From NCBI RefSeq assembly GCF_026342355.1, contig NZ_JAPEMV010000003.1, positions 248,001 through 312,000 of the forward strand: DNA of 64,000 nucleotides, in the 5' to 3' direction. The position numbers and the translations under genes were made by a program. This DNA comes from Streptomyces sp. NBC_00249. Lineage in GTDB: Bacteria; Actinomycetota; Actinomycetes; Streptomycetales; Streptomycetaceae. A model generated the notes under the pieces. The model did no database searches. It had not been told where the DNA came from and was given only the letters and a program-made list of their open reading frames with translations. Positions 25,895 through 34,355 of the stretch are shown here, piece after piece (position 1 is the stretch's first letter; the number at the start of each line of letters is the position of its first letter).

Positions 25895-26350
25895 CTAGAC
25901 GCGCCATCGACAGACGCTGGTGAGCGTGGTCCGCCCGGAACGGTCCGTCAGCGGCCCGTCCGCACCGGGCGGCGCGGCCCGGGCCGGGGGCGGGCGGACC
26001 GCGTCGGCGCGGGGGAGCGCGGCGGTTCCGGCGGGGGAGGGGGACTCGGGCTGGGCCGGGGTGGCCGGGGCGGAGGCGGCGCAGTCGGGGCCGTGGCCCT
26101 GGTGGGGCAGCGCCGGACGGTCCGGTTCCGTAGGGCCGTGCTGTGGCGCGACTCCAGCGGCCGACGAGCCGGACGAGCCGAGCGCGAGGGCGTGCCCCTG
26201 GCCCGGACCGTGTCCGTGATGGGCGTCGCCGGGCAGGTACGAGGGGCAGTGCAGGACGGCGAGGAGCAGTGCGCTCAGGATCCCGACGAACAGCGCACCC
26301 GCCCGTGGCCGGCCCGGGCGGGCCGGTCGTGAGCGGGGGCGGCGGGACAC
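25895..26350 (-). CDS. Small His-rich exported/membrane protein (DUF6153-like)
   Basis: A 151-residue protein with a basic N-terminus (SRRPRSRPARPGRP), one hydrophobic segment (about 19-35, [16 protein letters not shown]) and a long Ala/Pro/His-rich outer part containing HCPSYLPGDAHHGHG and later HQGHGPDC. It resembles the short actinobacterial DUF6153 family, perhaps metal-binding. The GTG start follows CCGGAGGAA. A second protein of the same build is encoded just upstream (26496-26957). Confidence 0.6.
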   Translation of the reverse strand: MSRRPRSRPARPGRPRAGALFVGILSALLLAVLHCPSYLPGDAHHGHGPGQGHALALGSSGSSAAGVAPQHGPTEPDRPALPHQGHGPDCAASAPATPAQPESPSPAGTAALPRADAVRPPPARAAPPGADGPLTDRSGRTTLTSVCRWRV

Positions 26351-26421
26351 GGTTCCTCCGGAGGGCGGGGGCGGGGATCACGCTGGCACGTGGGTACTTC
26401 GGCACTCGGGCGCCAAGAATA

Positions 26422-26436
26422 GGGATAAATCATCCC
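26422..26436. promoter_or_regulatory. Inverted repeat GGGAT-AAATC-ATCCC in the promoter region
   Basis: A 5-base-arm palindrome in an AT-rich island about 75 bases upstream of the leftward His-rich protein gene; TATTCT on that strand next to it could be a -10. It may be an operator of an unknown (perhaps metal-responsive) regulator. Confidence 0.4.
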
Positions 26437-26495
26437 AAAAGGCCGTTCCGGGCATGTGGAAGGGCGACGGGTCGCACGGTGCGGGGCCGCGCGGT

Positions 26496-26957
26496 CTACA
26501 GGCGCAGGACGGCCGGAGCCCCCGAGGGCGGCGCGGCGGACAGGAACGGCCGGGACCCGCCGCCCGCGTGCGGGTACGCGGGACCGTCCGCCGAACACCA
26601 CGGCGCGACGGGCAGCCCGGCGGGCGGCGCGTCCCCGGCGGAGCCCTGCCGGGGCGGCAGCGGCACGCACTCGTGCGCGGGATGCGCCGGCGCGTGCCCG
26701 TCGGCGGGGGCGAGCGACGCCGGTACGGGGCCCAGGGCGGGCCCGGAGACCGGGGTCGCGGCGTGGGCGTACGAGGACCCGGGGGACGGCGCGGCCGACG
26801 CGGCCCGCACCGAAACCGTCGGCCCGGCGCCGAGATGCCCGGCCACACCGTGCGCGTCGGCGACGTGCGTCCAGAACAGCCCCAGCAGCAGCGCGGCCAG
26901 CCCGAGCAGACGCAACGGACCCGCTGACGCGCGGGCGTGCGAGCGGGCTGTGACCAT
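26496..26957 (-). CDS. Second small His/Cys-containing exported protein (DUF6153-like)
   Basis: A 153-residue protein with one N-terminal hydrophobic segment (about 15-32, LRLLGLAALLLGLFWTHVAD). An Ala/Pro/His-rich outer region follows with DGHAPAHPAHECVPL and a further cysteine (PWCSADG). The build matches the downstream 151-residue protein, which suggests a duplicated pair. The role is unknown; His and Cys clusters would allow metal binding. The start is ATG 26957. Confidence 0.6.
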   Translation of the reverse strand: MVTARSHARASAGPLRLLGLAALLLGLFWTHVADAHGVAGHLGAGPTVSVRAASAAPSPGSSYAHAATPVSGPALGPVPASLAPADGHAPAHPAHECVPLPPRQGSAGDAPPAGLPVAPWCSADGPAYPHAGGGSRPFLSAAPPSGAPAVLRL

Positions 26958-26997
26958 GCCGTGATCTTAGCCGGGTCGTCACGGCTCCCGCGCGCCC

Positions 26998-28921
26998 CTA
27001 TTCGGACATCGTGGGACCGGGCCGGGTCGACACCTGGTGCAGCCGCAGGGCCAGTTGGAGTTCCAGCGCCCGGTCGGGCGACTGCCAGTCCGGACCCAGA
27101 AGCTGGCCGATCCGCTCCAGCCGCTGCACGACCGTGTTGACGTGGACGTGCAGGGCGTCCTTGGCCCGGGACTGGCTCATGCCGGTCGCGAACCACACCC
27201 GCAGGGTCCGCAGCAGGTCGCTGCCGCGCCGGGCGTCGTAGTCGAGGACCGGCCCCAGCACGGCCCGGACGTAGCCGCTCAGATCGGGCCGGTCGCCCAG
27301 CAGCACCCCGAGGAACCCGAGGTCGGCCAGGGTGCTCCCGTCGCCCGTACGACCCAGCGCGCGCAGGGTCGACAGGCAGCGCAGCGCCTCCGCGTGCGCG
27401 GCGGGCAGCCCCGCCGGGCCGGGCCCCGCGCCGGCCGCTCCCACCGTCACCGGGCCGCCGACGGCACGGCCCAGCGCGGCGGCCAGGGACGGGGCGTCCG
27501 TCCCGGGGTCCTGCGAGGGCGCCAGCAGGACGGCGTGGTCGTGGTGCACGCCCGCCAGGCCCCGCCGTTCGCGGGCGTGGTGCGCGGCCGCGGCCAGCAG
27601 CCGGGGCCTGGGGGCGGCGTCGCTGTGCAGGACGAACAGGGCGTGCGGGCGGGCCAGTTCCACACCCAGCCGGCGGGCCCGGTCCGCCAGGCCGTCCGGA
27701 TCCGCGGCCGGGCTGAGCAGGTCGCCGAGCAGCTCCCCCCGTATCCGGTCCTCGGTCTCGGCGACCGACCGGCGCAGGAGCAACAGCAGGGCCGTCACCA
27801 TGGCGGCGCGCTCGAACAGGCGCCGGTCGCCGGCGTCGAGGCCGGTAGAAGCCGATCAGGGTGATGCTGCCGAGGAGTTCGGGGCCCGCCAGGACGGCGC
27901 ACACCCAGGTCCCCGCCCGGGGCACCGCCCGCCCCCCGCCCCGGGAGGCCGCGACCGCCTCGCCGGGCGGCGGCAGCGGGTCCGCTCCCGCGCGCGCCAG
28001 CTCCGTACCGTCGGCGTCGTGGACGAGGGTCCCCCCGCCCAGGAGCGCGCCGATCGCCGCCGCCACCTCGCCGATGTCCCCGCCGCGCAGGACGAGACCG
28101 GTGAGCCGGTCGTGGGCCTCCTCGGCCCGGCGCAGCGCGTCGCTGCTCTCCTGGATGGTGCGGGAGGCCACGCCCAGTTCGGCCAGCGCCCGGCGGGTCT
28201 CCTCCAGCAGCCGGGCCCCGTCGATGGCGATGGCGGCGTGGTCGGCCAGCGAGGACAGCAGGGCCACCTCGCGCGGGCTGAACGCGCGCGGGGTGCGGTC
28301 GGCGGCGAAGAGCACCCCGATCACCTTCGGCCCCAGCCGCAGCGGTACGCCCAGGATGGCGTGCAGGTCCTCCTCGGCGACGGCGCCGTCGATCGTGGGG
28401 GTGTGCCGGAAGCGGGGGTCGCTCTGGTAGTCGCCCGTGGCGTACGGGCGGGCGGTCTGGGCGACGAGCCCGCCGAGGCCCTCGCCCATCCCGAGGCGCA
28501 GCTGCTGGAAGGCCGCCGACACCGAACCGTCGGTGACCCGCATGTAGGTGTCGCCCGCCGCCTCGTCACCCAGCGACAGGTAGGTGACGTCGGTGTGCAG
28601 CAGCTGCTTCGCGCGGTGCGTGATGGCCCGCAGTACGGAGTCCAGGTCGCGCAGCGCCGCCAGGTCCCCGGCGGTGTCGAACAGCGCCGTCAGTTCGGCC
28701 TCGCGGGTGCGGTGCCGGTTCAGGGTCCGGTGGATCTCCAGGGCCGTGCGCGTCGCCCCGTCCAGGGCGGCCAGCCGCTCGGCGGGCGCCCCCGCGGCGC
28801 GGGCGGCCGCCGCCGGCCGCGCCAGTTCCTCGGCCGTCGCGCCCCGGGCGAGCAGCCGGAGCAGCTCGCCCGTCGCGGACCGGGTCCGCTCCTCGCCGGG
28901 CTCCGTCACGGTGGTGAGCAT
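26998..28921 (-). pseudogene. GAF/PucR-type transcriptional regulator with a +1 frameshift
   Basis: Two overlapping frames together encode one protein of about 640 residues. The 5' frame (from ATG 28921) gives a helical head, a GAF domain (THRAKQLLHTDVTYLSL, then PLRLGPKVIGVLFAADR) and the start of the PucR linker, ending in ELLGSITLIGFY. The 3' frame resumes with GLDAGDRRLFERAAMVTALL and ends in the CdaR/PucR helix-turn-helix (GMSQSRAKDALHVHVNTVVQ). Skipping one C near 27845-27850 joins them; the total length is one base over a multiple of three. It could be a recent mutation, a sequencing error or recoding. The MHS transporter gene ends 16 bases upstream and is its likely target. Confidence 0.8.
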
Positions 28922-28937
28922 ACGGGCGCCCGCGGCG

Positions 28938-30323
28938 TCAGCCGCCGACGGGGGCGGAACCGGGCCGGGTGGGCGCGGGGACCGTGACGGAGCCGCCCGC
29001 GGCGTCCTTGCCCAGGCTGCGGCCCCTGGTCTCACGGGCGAACAGCACCGTCACCGTGGTGACCAGCGCGGCGGCGCAGAGGTAGAGGGAGACGGGGAAG
29101 GAGGAGCCGTAGTCCTTCAGCAGTTCCACGGCGATGATCGGGGCGAGGGCGCCGCCGACGAGCGAGGCGAGCTGGGAACCCATGGAGGCACCCGAGTAGC
29201 GGACCCGGGTGTCGAACATCTCCGAGATGAACGCCGCCTGCGGACCGTACATCGCCCCGTGCAGGAGCAGCCCCGCGGTCACCGCGCCGGCGATCACCGG
29301 GAAGGAGCGGGAGTCGAGCAGGGCGAAGAAGGCGAACGCCCAGCCCGCCATGCCCACCGACCCGACGAGGGTGACCGCGCGCCGGCCGACCCGGTCCGAC
29401 AGGGCCCCCCAGAGCGGGATCGTCACGAAGTGCACGGCCGAGCCGATGAGTACGGCGTTCAGGGCGTCGCTCTTGGGCAGGCCGAGGTGGACGGTGACGT
29501 AGACGAGGAGGAACGCGGTCAGGACGTAGTACGAGACGTTCTCGCCCAGCCGCGTGCCGATGGCGGTGAGCACGCTCCGCCAGCTGGTGCGCAGCACCTC
29601 CACGACCGGCGGCGCGGACCGCGCCCCGGCGGCCTCCGCGGCCTCGGCCCGTGCCTTGGCCTCCAGGAACGCGGGGGACTCCGAGACCGACACGCGGATC
29701 CACAGCCCGATCACCACCAGCACGCCCGAGAGCAGGAAGGGCACGCGCCAGCCCCAGGCGAGGAAGGCCTCGTCGGACTGCACGGCGGCGAGCAGCGCCA
29801 GTACCCCCGTGGCCAGCAGATTGCCGCCGGGCGCCCCGGCCTGCGGCCAGGAGGCCCAGAACCCCCGGTTGCGGTCGTCCCCGTGCTCGGCGACGAGCAG
29901 CACCGCCCCGCCCCATTCCCCGCCCAGCGCGAAGCCCTGCACCAGCCGCAGCACGGTCAGCAGCACGGGCGCGGCGGCGCCGACGCTGGCATGGGTGGGC
30001 AGCAGCCCGATCGCGAAGGTGGCCCCGCCCATCAGCAGCAGACTGAGCACGAGCAGCTTCTTGCGCCCGATCCGGTCGCCGTAGTGCCCGAACACCACAC
30101 CGCCCAGCGGCCGGGCGGCGAAGCCGACCGCGTAGGTGAGGAACGCGAGCAGCGTCCCCACCAGGGGGTCGCTGGTCGGGAAGAACAGCGTGTTGAACAC
30201 GAGGGCGGCGGCGGAGCCGTAGAGGAAGAAGTCGTACCACTCGACCGTGGTCCCGACGAGACTGGCGGCGACGATCCGTCTGATGCCTGACGGGGCCTTC
30301 GGGGCGGCTGCGGGGGAGGCCAT
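28938..30323 (-). CDS. MHS-family MFS transporter (organic acid/betaine type)
   Basis: A 461-residue 12-TM symporter. The metabolite:H+ symporter signatures are GTTVEWYDFFLYG in TM1, RPLGGVVFGHYGDRIGRKKL after TM2, RLVQGFALGGEWGGAVLL in TM4 and DRVGRRAVTLVGS in the second half. Substrates of this family include proline, betaine, citrate and shikimate. ATG 30323 is supported by GGAAGTGG. Its upstream region and a 43-bp piece of its 5' coding sequence are repeated elsewhere in the window (see repeats). Confidence 0.92.
   Translation of the reverse strand: MASPAAAPKAPSGIRRIVAASLVGTTVEWYDFFLYGSAAALVFNTLFFPTSDPLVGTLLAFLTYAVGFAARPLGGVVFGHYGDRIGRKKLLVLSLLLMGGATFAIGLLPTHASVGAAAPVLLTVLRLVQGFALGGEWGGAVLLVAEHGDDRNRGFWASWPQAGAPGGNLLATGVLALLAAVQSDEAFLAWGWRVPFLLSGVLVVIGLWIRVSVSESPAFLEAKARAEAAEAAGARSAPPVVEVLRTSWRSVLTAIGTRLGENVSYYVLTAFLLVYVTVHLGLPKSDALNAVLIGSAVHFVTIPLWGALSDRVGRRAVTLVGSVGMAGWAFAFFALLDSRSFPVIAGAVTAGLLLHGAMYGPQAAFISEMFDTRVRYSGASMGSQLASLVGGALAPIIAVELLKDYGSSFPVSLYLCAAALVTTVTVLFARETRGRSLGKDAAGGSVTVPAPTRPGSAPVGG
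30231..30273 (+). repeat. 43-bp sequence of the MHS gene repeated at 34227-34269
   Basis: Identical over 43 bases to 34227-34269, same orientation. In this copy it encodes the conserved ASLVGTTVEWYD start of the MHS transporter; in the other copy it lies in non-coding DNA next to the lanthipeptide locus. Confidence 0.85.
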
Positions 30324-30325
30324 GT

Positions 30326-30369
30326 GCACCACTTCCAGGGGTCTGCGGGGACGTCGGGTGTGGCCACAA
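30326..30369 (+). repeat. Left copy of a perfect 44-bp direct repeat (island boundary)
   Basis: Identical to 51367-51410 in the same orientation. It lies immediately upstream of the MHS start codon. The similarity continues for about 60 more bases after a 41-base segment that is missing from the right copy, between two CACAA motifs. The two copies enclose about 21 kb. Confidence 0.85.
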
Positions 30370-30545
30370 CGTAGGAGTCCGCAGGGCACCGGTATATGTG
30401 GCGCGTCATCACAATCAACCCCATCTGAGTGTGCCCGACAACCACAAGGCCCGAACCGATCCCCTCGGACACCTCCTGAAGCGGGTCGGAAGTCCCTGCC
30501 GGAATTGCAGAGTTGCACCTGTTTTGGGGATGCGGTGCTGACTCC

Positions 30546-30633
30546 CGTGCTGGTTCGGTGCTGGTTCAGGCGTCTTGTGTGGGGGAAAGTCGCAGATGGT
30601 AGCCCTGGTCGGATGAGTTGTCGTACCACTCGA
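30546..30633 (+). repeat. Left 88-bp imperfect direct repeat flanking the lanthipeptide locus
   Basis: Aligns without gaps to 34153-34240, with 71 of 88 bases identical by my count. The first 20 bases (two GGTGCTGG-like units) and the last 25 bases are identical. It lies about 215 bases upstream of the precursor gene. The 525 bases from 30324 to 30848 otherwise hold only promoter DNA, with no convincing gene. Confidence 0.75.
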
Positions 30634-30835
30634 TGCGCCATGGCAGAGGCCGACGACCACGTCACCCCGGAATGCGGGCAATGGGAGAAGCGCCTAAATT
30701 GGGTAGTGGTGCCGTCAGAACCGAGAAGCTGCGGATGTCCAAGCTACGGCCGAGGAAGAGAAGCATTCTCTGGCGTTTCAACGTGCCACTTGCCTCGATG
30801 TGGGTGAACATCCAGAGCTTCGAAACTGCCCTTCC

Positions 30836-30841
30836 GAGGAG
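30836..30841 (+). promoter_or_regulatory. Ribosome binding site GAGGAG of the precursor gene
   Basis: GAGGAG lies 7 bases before ATG 30849. It decides the start: the same frame is open back to 30618, but no earlier start has such a site. Confidence 0.8.
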
Positions 30842-30848
30842 CGTCAAA

Positions 30849-31181
30849 ATGTCTGACCAGTCGCTTCGAGAACTACTGACGAGTCTCTCTGAGGATCCTT
30901 CGTTCGCTCATGCGGTAAAGCGGGACCCGGTAAGGGAGTTGTGCAGATTCAATCTGTCACCTGTAGAGCTGCTCGCCTTGTCCTGCGGGGACGACAGTGC
31001 GTTGCGAAGGCTCCTGGCCTCAACGGATTATGACACTTCGGCAGTCGACTACAGCTTCTTCCGTAAGGCGGCACTCCCTGTGGTTGACGACGAGGCAGCC
31101 CTGGACATGGGGGAGCGTTGCGGCGGCGGTAGGACGACCCGGGTGACGAGCCGCACGGTAACACGCTGCTGTTGGGGCTAG
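30849..31181 (+). CDS. Lanthipeptide precursor with long helical leader and Cys/Thr-rich tail
   Basis: A 110-residue peptide directly upstream of a LanL synthetase gene (50-base gap). Residues 1-56 look like a folded helical leader (SEDPSFAHAVKRDPVREL, NLSPVELLALSCGDDSALRR), a pattern that reminds me of small LigA-like domains. Residues 57-87 form an acidic linker. The last about 23 residues have C91, then T96, T97, T100, S101, T103, T105, and end C107-C108-W-G. The tail could give up to three lanthionine-type rings. Most known class III/IV leaders are much shorter. Codon use (CTA, CGA, AGA, TCA, AAT) is unlike the neighbours, suggesting transfer. The precursor call is inferred from position and composition. 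Confidence 0.75.
   Translation: MSDQSLRELLTSLSEDPSFAHAVKRDPVRELCRFNLSPVELLALSCGDDSALRRLLASTDYDTSAVDYSFFRKAALPVVDDEAALDMGERCGGGRTTRVTSRTVTRCCWG
31110..31178 (+). other. Predicted core region of the lanthipeptide precursor
   Basis: Codons 88-110: a Cys, three Gly, then six Ser/Thr spaced between Arg and Val, ending Cys-Cys-Trp-Gly. The exact leader cleavage site is unknown; no protease gene is nearby. Confidence 0.5.
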
Positions 31182-31231
31182 GCGGAGGCCCAGTGGCGTC
31201 GGGGCCGTGACCATTCGCGCGAGGATTGCCC

Positions 31232-33970
31232 ATGCAACCGAATGCTCCCGACCGCTCCTTTCTGGCTCCTCCAGACCAGGACCCGGTGCGGCGTCTGCTT
31301 GAACGGCATATGCCGTGGATGAGCCACGATGACCTCTTCAGTACGCATTACTTCGCCGCCAGCCACTGCCCGGTTCAGGGTTGGAAGCTCCATGTCAGTG
31401 CCACACCGTGGTCGGCGACGGAGGTCCTCGCGCGAGTGATTCCTGTCCTGTTGGACCGTGGAGTGAGCTGTAAGGTCGTGGGTACCCGCCTCCAACTGTT
31501 GCAGCTCAACAACGGTCATTACGGTACGGGTCAGGTGGGCAAGTTCATCACCGCCTATCCAGCGAGCGACGATGAGGCGGTAGGGCTCGCGGTGGCCTTG
31601 GACGAGGCCACCACGGGCTGGCGCGGCCCACGCATCCGCAGCGACCAACAGCTCAGGCCCGGGAGCTTGGTCCACTATCGGTACGGCGTGTTTCAACAAT
31701 CGGGTAGCCGCTTCGGCGCGCATGACGCGGCCGGCAACGGCGAGGTCGAGGCCCAGGACGCGCTGGGCGACCTTCGTGACAGCGCGGGTCGCCTGTTCGC
31801 TGATCGTCGGCAACACGAGGTCCGTGCGCTGTTCCCCTGCACAGGTGATCCTTTCGAGGGCCGAGGCGTCTACGTTCCCACGCAGCCCCGGAAGCCGCCG
31901 ATAGCCGACCGCTACCTGATCGTGGACGTGCTCGGCTGCTCCGCGGTCAGTGCTGTCTACCGTGCGATCGACCTGGGTTCCTCGCCGCCCCGGCTCTGTG
32001 TGCTCAAGGAGTTCTGGCACGACACGGGCGGGGACCTCTACGGCAGGCTCTCACCGGACTGGGGCGAAGCAGAGGCGGACCTTCTCGCCAGGCACGACAG
32101 TGACTCCGTGTTTCCTCGCTGCCTCGACCGGTTCGAACTGGAGGGCGACCTCTTCGTCGCCTTGGAATATGTCGAAGGGCGGTCCCTCGCCGCTGAGATG
32201 GAGGTCCGTGGCAGCAGAGGGGAGGTGTTCTCCCTGCCCGAGATGCTGAAGATCGGTGAGGATTCGGCGAGGATCCTCGCTCATCTCCACGAACAGGGAG
32301 TCGTCTTCCGGGATTTCAGCCCGGCGAACCTGATTCGCACCGAGAGCGGCGATCACCGCTTGATCGACTTCGGGATAGCCCATGAAGTGTGCACCGTGCC
32401 TGTCCCACCGAGTGGGCTGGGTACGGCGGCATACTGCTCGCGGGAGCAGTGGGCGGGCGGACTTCCGTCTCCCGCCGATGATGTCTTCTCGTGGGCCGCC
32501 CTCATGTACGCCGTCCTGTGCGGCGGTCGCGCGGTGGAGAAGACCGCTGCGGAACCACTGCGGGAGCCGGCCAGGATCCCCTCGGTGCGCGAAAGCCGAC
32601 CGGATGTGCCGACAGCGCTGGCCGAGGTGATCGAGCGGGCCGGCGCGTGGGAGATCTCTGCGCGCTACCCCACGATGCGGGAGGTCGAGCAGGCCTTGAG
32701 GGAGGCCGTGACCACGTGCCCGCGGACTGTGACCGATCCGCCCCGGCTCGGACCGGGGTTCAGGGAGCCGGCCTCCCGGACGGCCCGGGCATTGGATCTG
32801 GCGCGTGAGGTCGGCGACGCGCTGTGCGACTCCGGGATCGAGCGTGACGGCGGGCTGTGCTGGCCGACCCGTACGGGACCGGGCGGAGCGCCCTTCTGCG
32901 GGCCGGACATCTACCAGGGCGCCGCGGGGATAGCCCTCTTCCTCGCGGCACTCGGACGGGCAACCGGCGAAGGCAGGTACACATCGGCGGCCCGCGAGGC
33001 CGCCCGGTGGCTGGCAGGGCCTGTCTGGGCATCGGGACGCGCCCAACCGGGTCTGTATTGCGGCGAGTCCGGAGTTGGGTGGTTCTTCGTACGCCTTGCG
33101 GAACTCCTTGATGAGCCCGCGTACTTGTCGGCGGCGGAGCTCCGGGCCCGCCGCCTGCAGGGTGTGCGATTCGAGTCCTTTGACCTGCTGCACGGAGCGG
33201 CCGGCTACGTGACCTTCCTCGTACGGCTCGCACAGGCGACAGCCAAGCGCTCGTACCTGGACGAGGCGCTCCGAATTGGCAAGTGGCTCATCCGCTCGGC
33301 CAAGCCGGCGCCGGACGGCAGGGCGGGCTGGTGCTGGCCGTCGGCCCCCCAGAGCCTGAGGAACCTGCACAACGATGCACTGTTGGGCCTGGCACATGGG
33401 GCAGCCGGCATCTCTCTCGCCCTGCTCGAACTGGGTGTGGCAACGGAGAGCGAGTCCGTTCTGCGCGTGCCGCGCGCCACCGGCGAGCTCCTTCTCTCCG
33501 AGGTGCGTCCTCATCCCGATGGCGGCTGGTGCTGGAGGGAGAGCCTGCACGACGAATCCATGCGGCTGCAGGGTCAATGCCACGGCGCGATCGGTATAGG
33601 CCAGTTCCTCCTCCGCCTCGGGCAGATCGAAGCACGGGAGAGGTGCGCGGAAGCCGCCTGCCAAGCAGCCATCACGGCGATGCGTGAACTGCCACGGAGG
33701 GCTACACCCGGTTTGTGCCACGGCGCCGCGGGTGACGGCAACTTCCTCCTGGACTGCTTCCAGTTCCTTGGCGATCGGAACCGCATGCGCGAGGCACGAA
33801 CCTGCGCCAACCTCCTCCAGCGCTTTCGCGATCCCGAACGCCCCGGTACTTACTTGGCGGATCAGGACGGCATATCGCGGCCTGACCTTTGCGTCGGCGA
33901 CGCCGGAGTCGGCTGGTTCTTCCTTCGGCTCGAGTACCCCGATTCGACAGGAGACCCGGTACTCGGCTGA
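31232..33970 (+). CDS. Class IV lanthipeptide synthetase (LanL-like)
   Basis: A 912-residue cytoplasmic enzyme with the three LanL modules. Residues 1-220 form the phospho-Ser/Thr lyase region (GWKLHVSATPWSATEVLARV, QVGKFITAYP). Residues 225-500 are a Ser/Thr kinase: K259 in CVLKEF, the catalytic loop FRDFSPANL (D361, N366; Phe replaces the usual His) and the metal-binding LIDFGIA (D379). Residues 520-912 are a LanC-type cyclase with all three zinc ligands: C783 in GQCHGAIG, and C829 and H830 in GLCHGAAG. These ligands separate class IV from zinc-free class III. It would phosphorylate and eliminate Ser/Thr, then add Cys thiols. ATG 31232 follows GAGGAT at 31221. No transporter or protease gene accompanies it. 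Confidence 0.92.
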   Translation: MQPNAPDRSFLAPPDQDPVRRLLERHMPWMSHDDLFSTHYFAASHCPVQGWKLHVSATPWSATEVLARVIPVLLDRGVSCKVVGTRLQLLQLNNGHYGTGQVGKFITAYPASDDEAVGLAVALDEATTGWRGPRIRSDQQLRPGSLVHYRYGVFQQSGSRFGAHDAAGNGEVEAQDALGDLRDSAGRLFADRRQHEVRALFPCTGDPFEGRGVYVPTQPRKPPIADRYLIVDVLGCSAVSAVYRAIDLGSSPPRLCVLKEFWHDTGGDLYGRLSPDWGEAEADLLARHDSDSVFPRCLDRFELEGDLFVALEYVEGRSLAAEMEVRGSRGEVFSLPEMLKIGEDSARILAHLHEQGVVFRDFSPANLIRTESGDHRLIDFGIAHEVCTVPVPPSGLGTAAYCSREQWAGGLPSPADDVFSWAALMYAVLCGGRAVEKTAAEPLREPARIPSVRESRPDVPTALAEVIERAGAWEISARYPTMREVEQALREAVTTCPRTVTDPPRLGPGFREPASRTARALDLAREVGDALCDSGIERDGGLCWPTRTGPGGAPFCGPDIYQGAAGIALFLAALGRATGEGRYTSAAREAARWLAGPVWASGRAQPGLYCGESGVGWFFVRLAELLDEPAYLSAAELRARRLQGVRFESFDLLHGAAGYVTFLVRLAQATAKRSYLDEALRIGKWLIRSAKPAPDGRAGWCWPSAPQSLRNLHNDALLGLAHGAAGISLALLELGVATESESVLRVPRATGELLLSEVRPHPDGGWCWRESLHDESMRLQGQCHGAIGIGQFLLRLGQIEARERCAEAACQAAITAMRELPRRATPGLCHGAAGDGNFLLDCFQFLGDRNRMREARTCANLLQRFRDPERPGTYLADQDGISRPDLCVGDAGVGWFFLRLEYPDSTGDPVLG

Positions 33971-33985
33971 AGGGTGTGGCGTGAG

Positions 33986-34002
33986 GGAGCCTTGTTGGCT
34001 CC
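33986..34002. terminator. Weak hairpin downstream of lanL
   Basis: GGAGCC and GGCTCC with a TTGTT loop, 15 bases after the stop codon. The 6-bp stem is short, so terminator function is uncertain. Confidence 0.3.
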
Positions 34003-34152
34003 GGCGATGCGGGCGACCATCGGGACCAAGTGGCCTCAGGGGGCTCTTCGGTTGTGCTGTACGGAGCGTGACGGAGATCGCGTTGCCGATGTCCCTTGAC
34101 GGAGTGGCCGTTGTGCTGTCGGGAGGAAGAGCGAGCGGTCCGCTTCGGATCT

Positions 34153-34240
34153 CGTGCTGGTTCGGTGCTGGTCCAGATGGTCCATGCGCCGGAAAGCCGC
34201 AGGTGACAGCTCTGATCGGATGAGTTGTCGTACCACTCGA
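34153..34240 (+). repeat. Right 88-bp imperfect direct repeat flanking the lanthipeptide locus
   Basis: Gap-free partner of 30546-30633 in the same orientation. It runs directly into the 43-bp copy of the MHS 5' coding region (34227-34269). Confidence 0.75.
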
Positions 34241-34355
34241 CCGTGGTCCCGACGAGACTGGCGGCGACGCGGCTGGTCCATGGCCTCACACATGCGCGCC
34301 GAACTCGTCGCAGCCTGAACCCCTGTGTCCACACCCCGGGGGACGCCTCAGCCGA

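Larger units (their letters stand above)
33971..34355. other. Non-coding gap after the lanthipeptide locus
   Basis: 385 bases with no convincing gene. It contains a weak hairpin (GGAGCC/GGCTCC, 33986-34002), the right 88-bp repeat (34153-34240) and the copy of the MHS 5' coding fragment (34227-34269). Short ORFs here read through repeat DNA and match nothing I know. Confidence 0.6.

Noticed and set aside
26378-29035. One continuous 885-codon protein covering the PucR region
   Set aside because: After the frameshift point this frame becomes low-complexity Arg/Pro/Gly sequence with no domain, while the overlapping frame carries the true PucR C-terminus.
30618-30848. Upstream in-frame extension of the lanthipeptide precursor
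   Set aside because: It reads through repeat DNA, lacks a ribosome site and has no leader-like features; GAGGAG before 30849 marks the true start.
34036-34332. Leftward frames containing the motif LVGTTVEWYD near the lanthipeptide locus
   Set aside because: They are translations of the duplicated MHS fragment followed by unrelated sequence; no intact gene is encoded.
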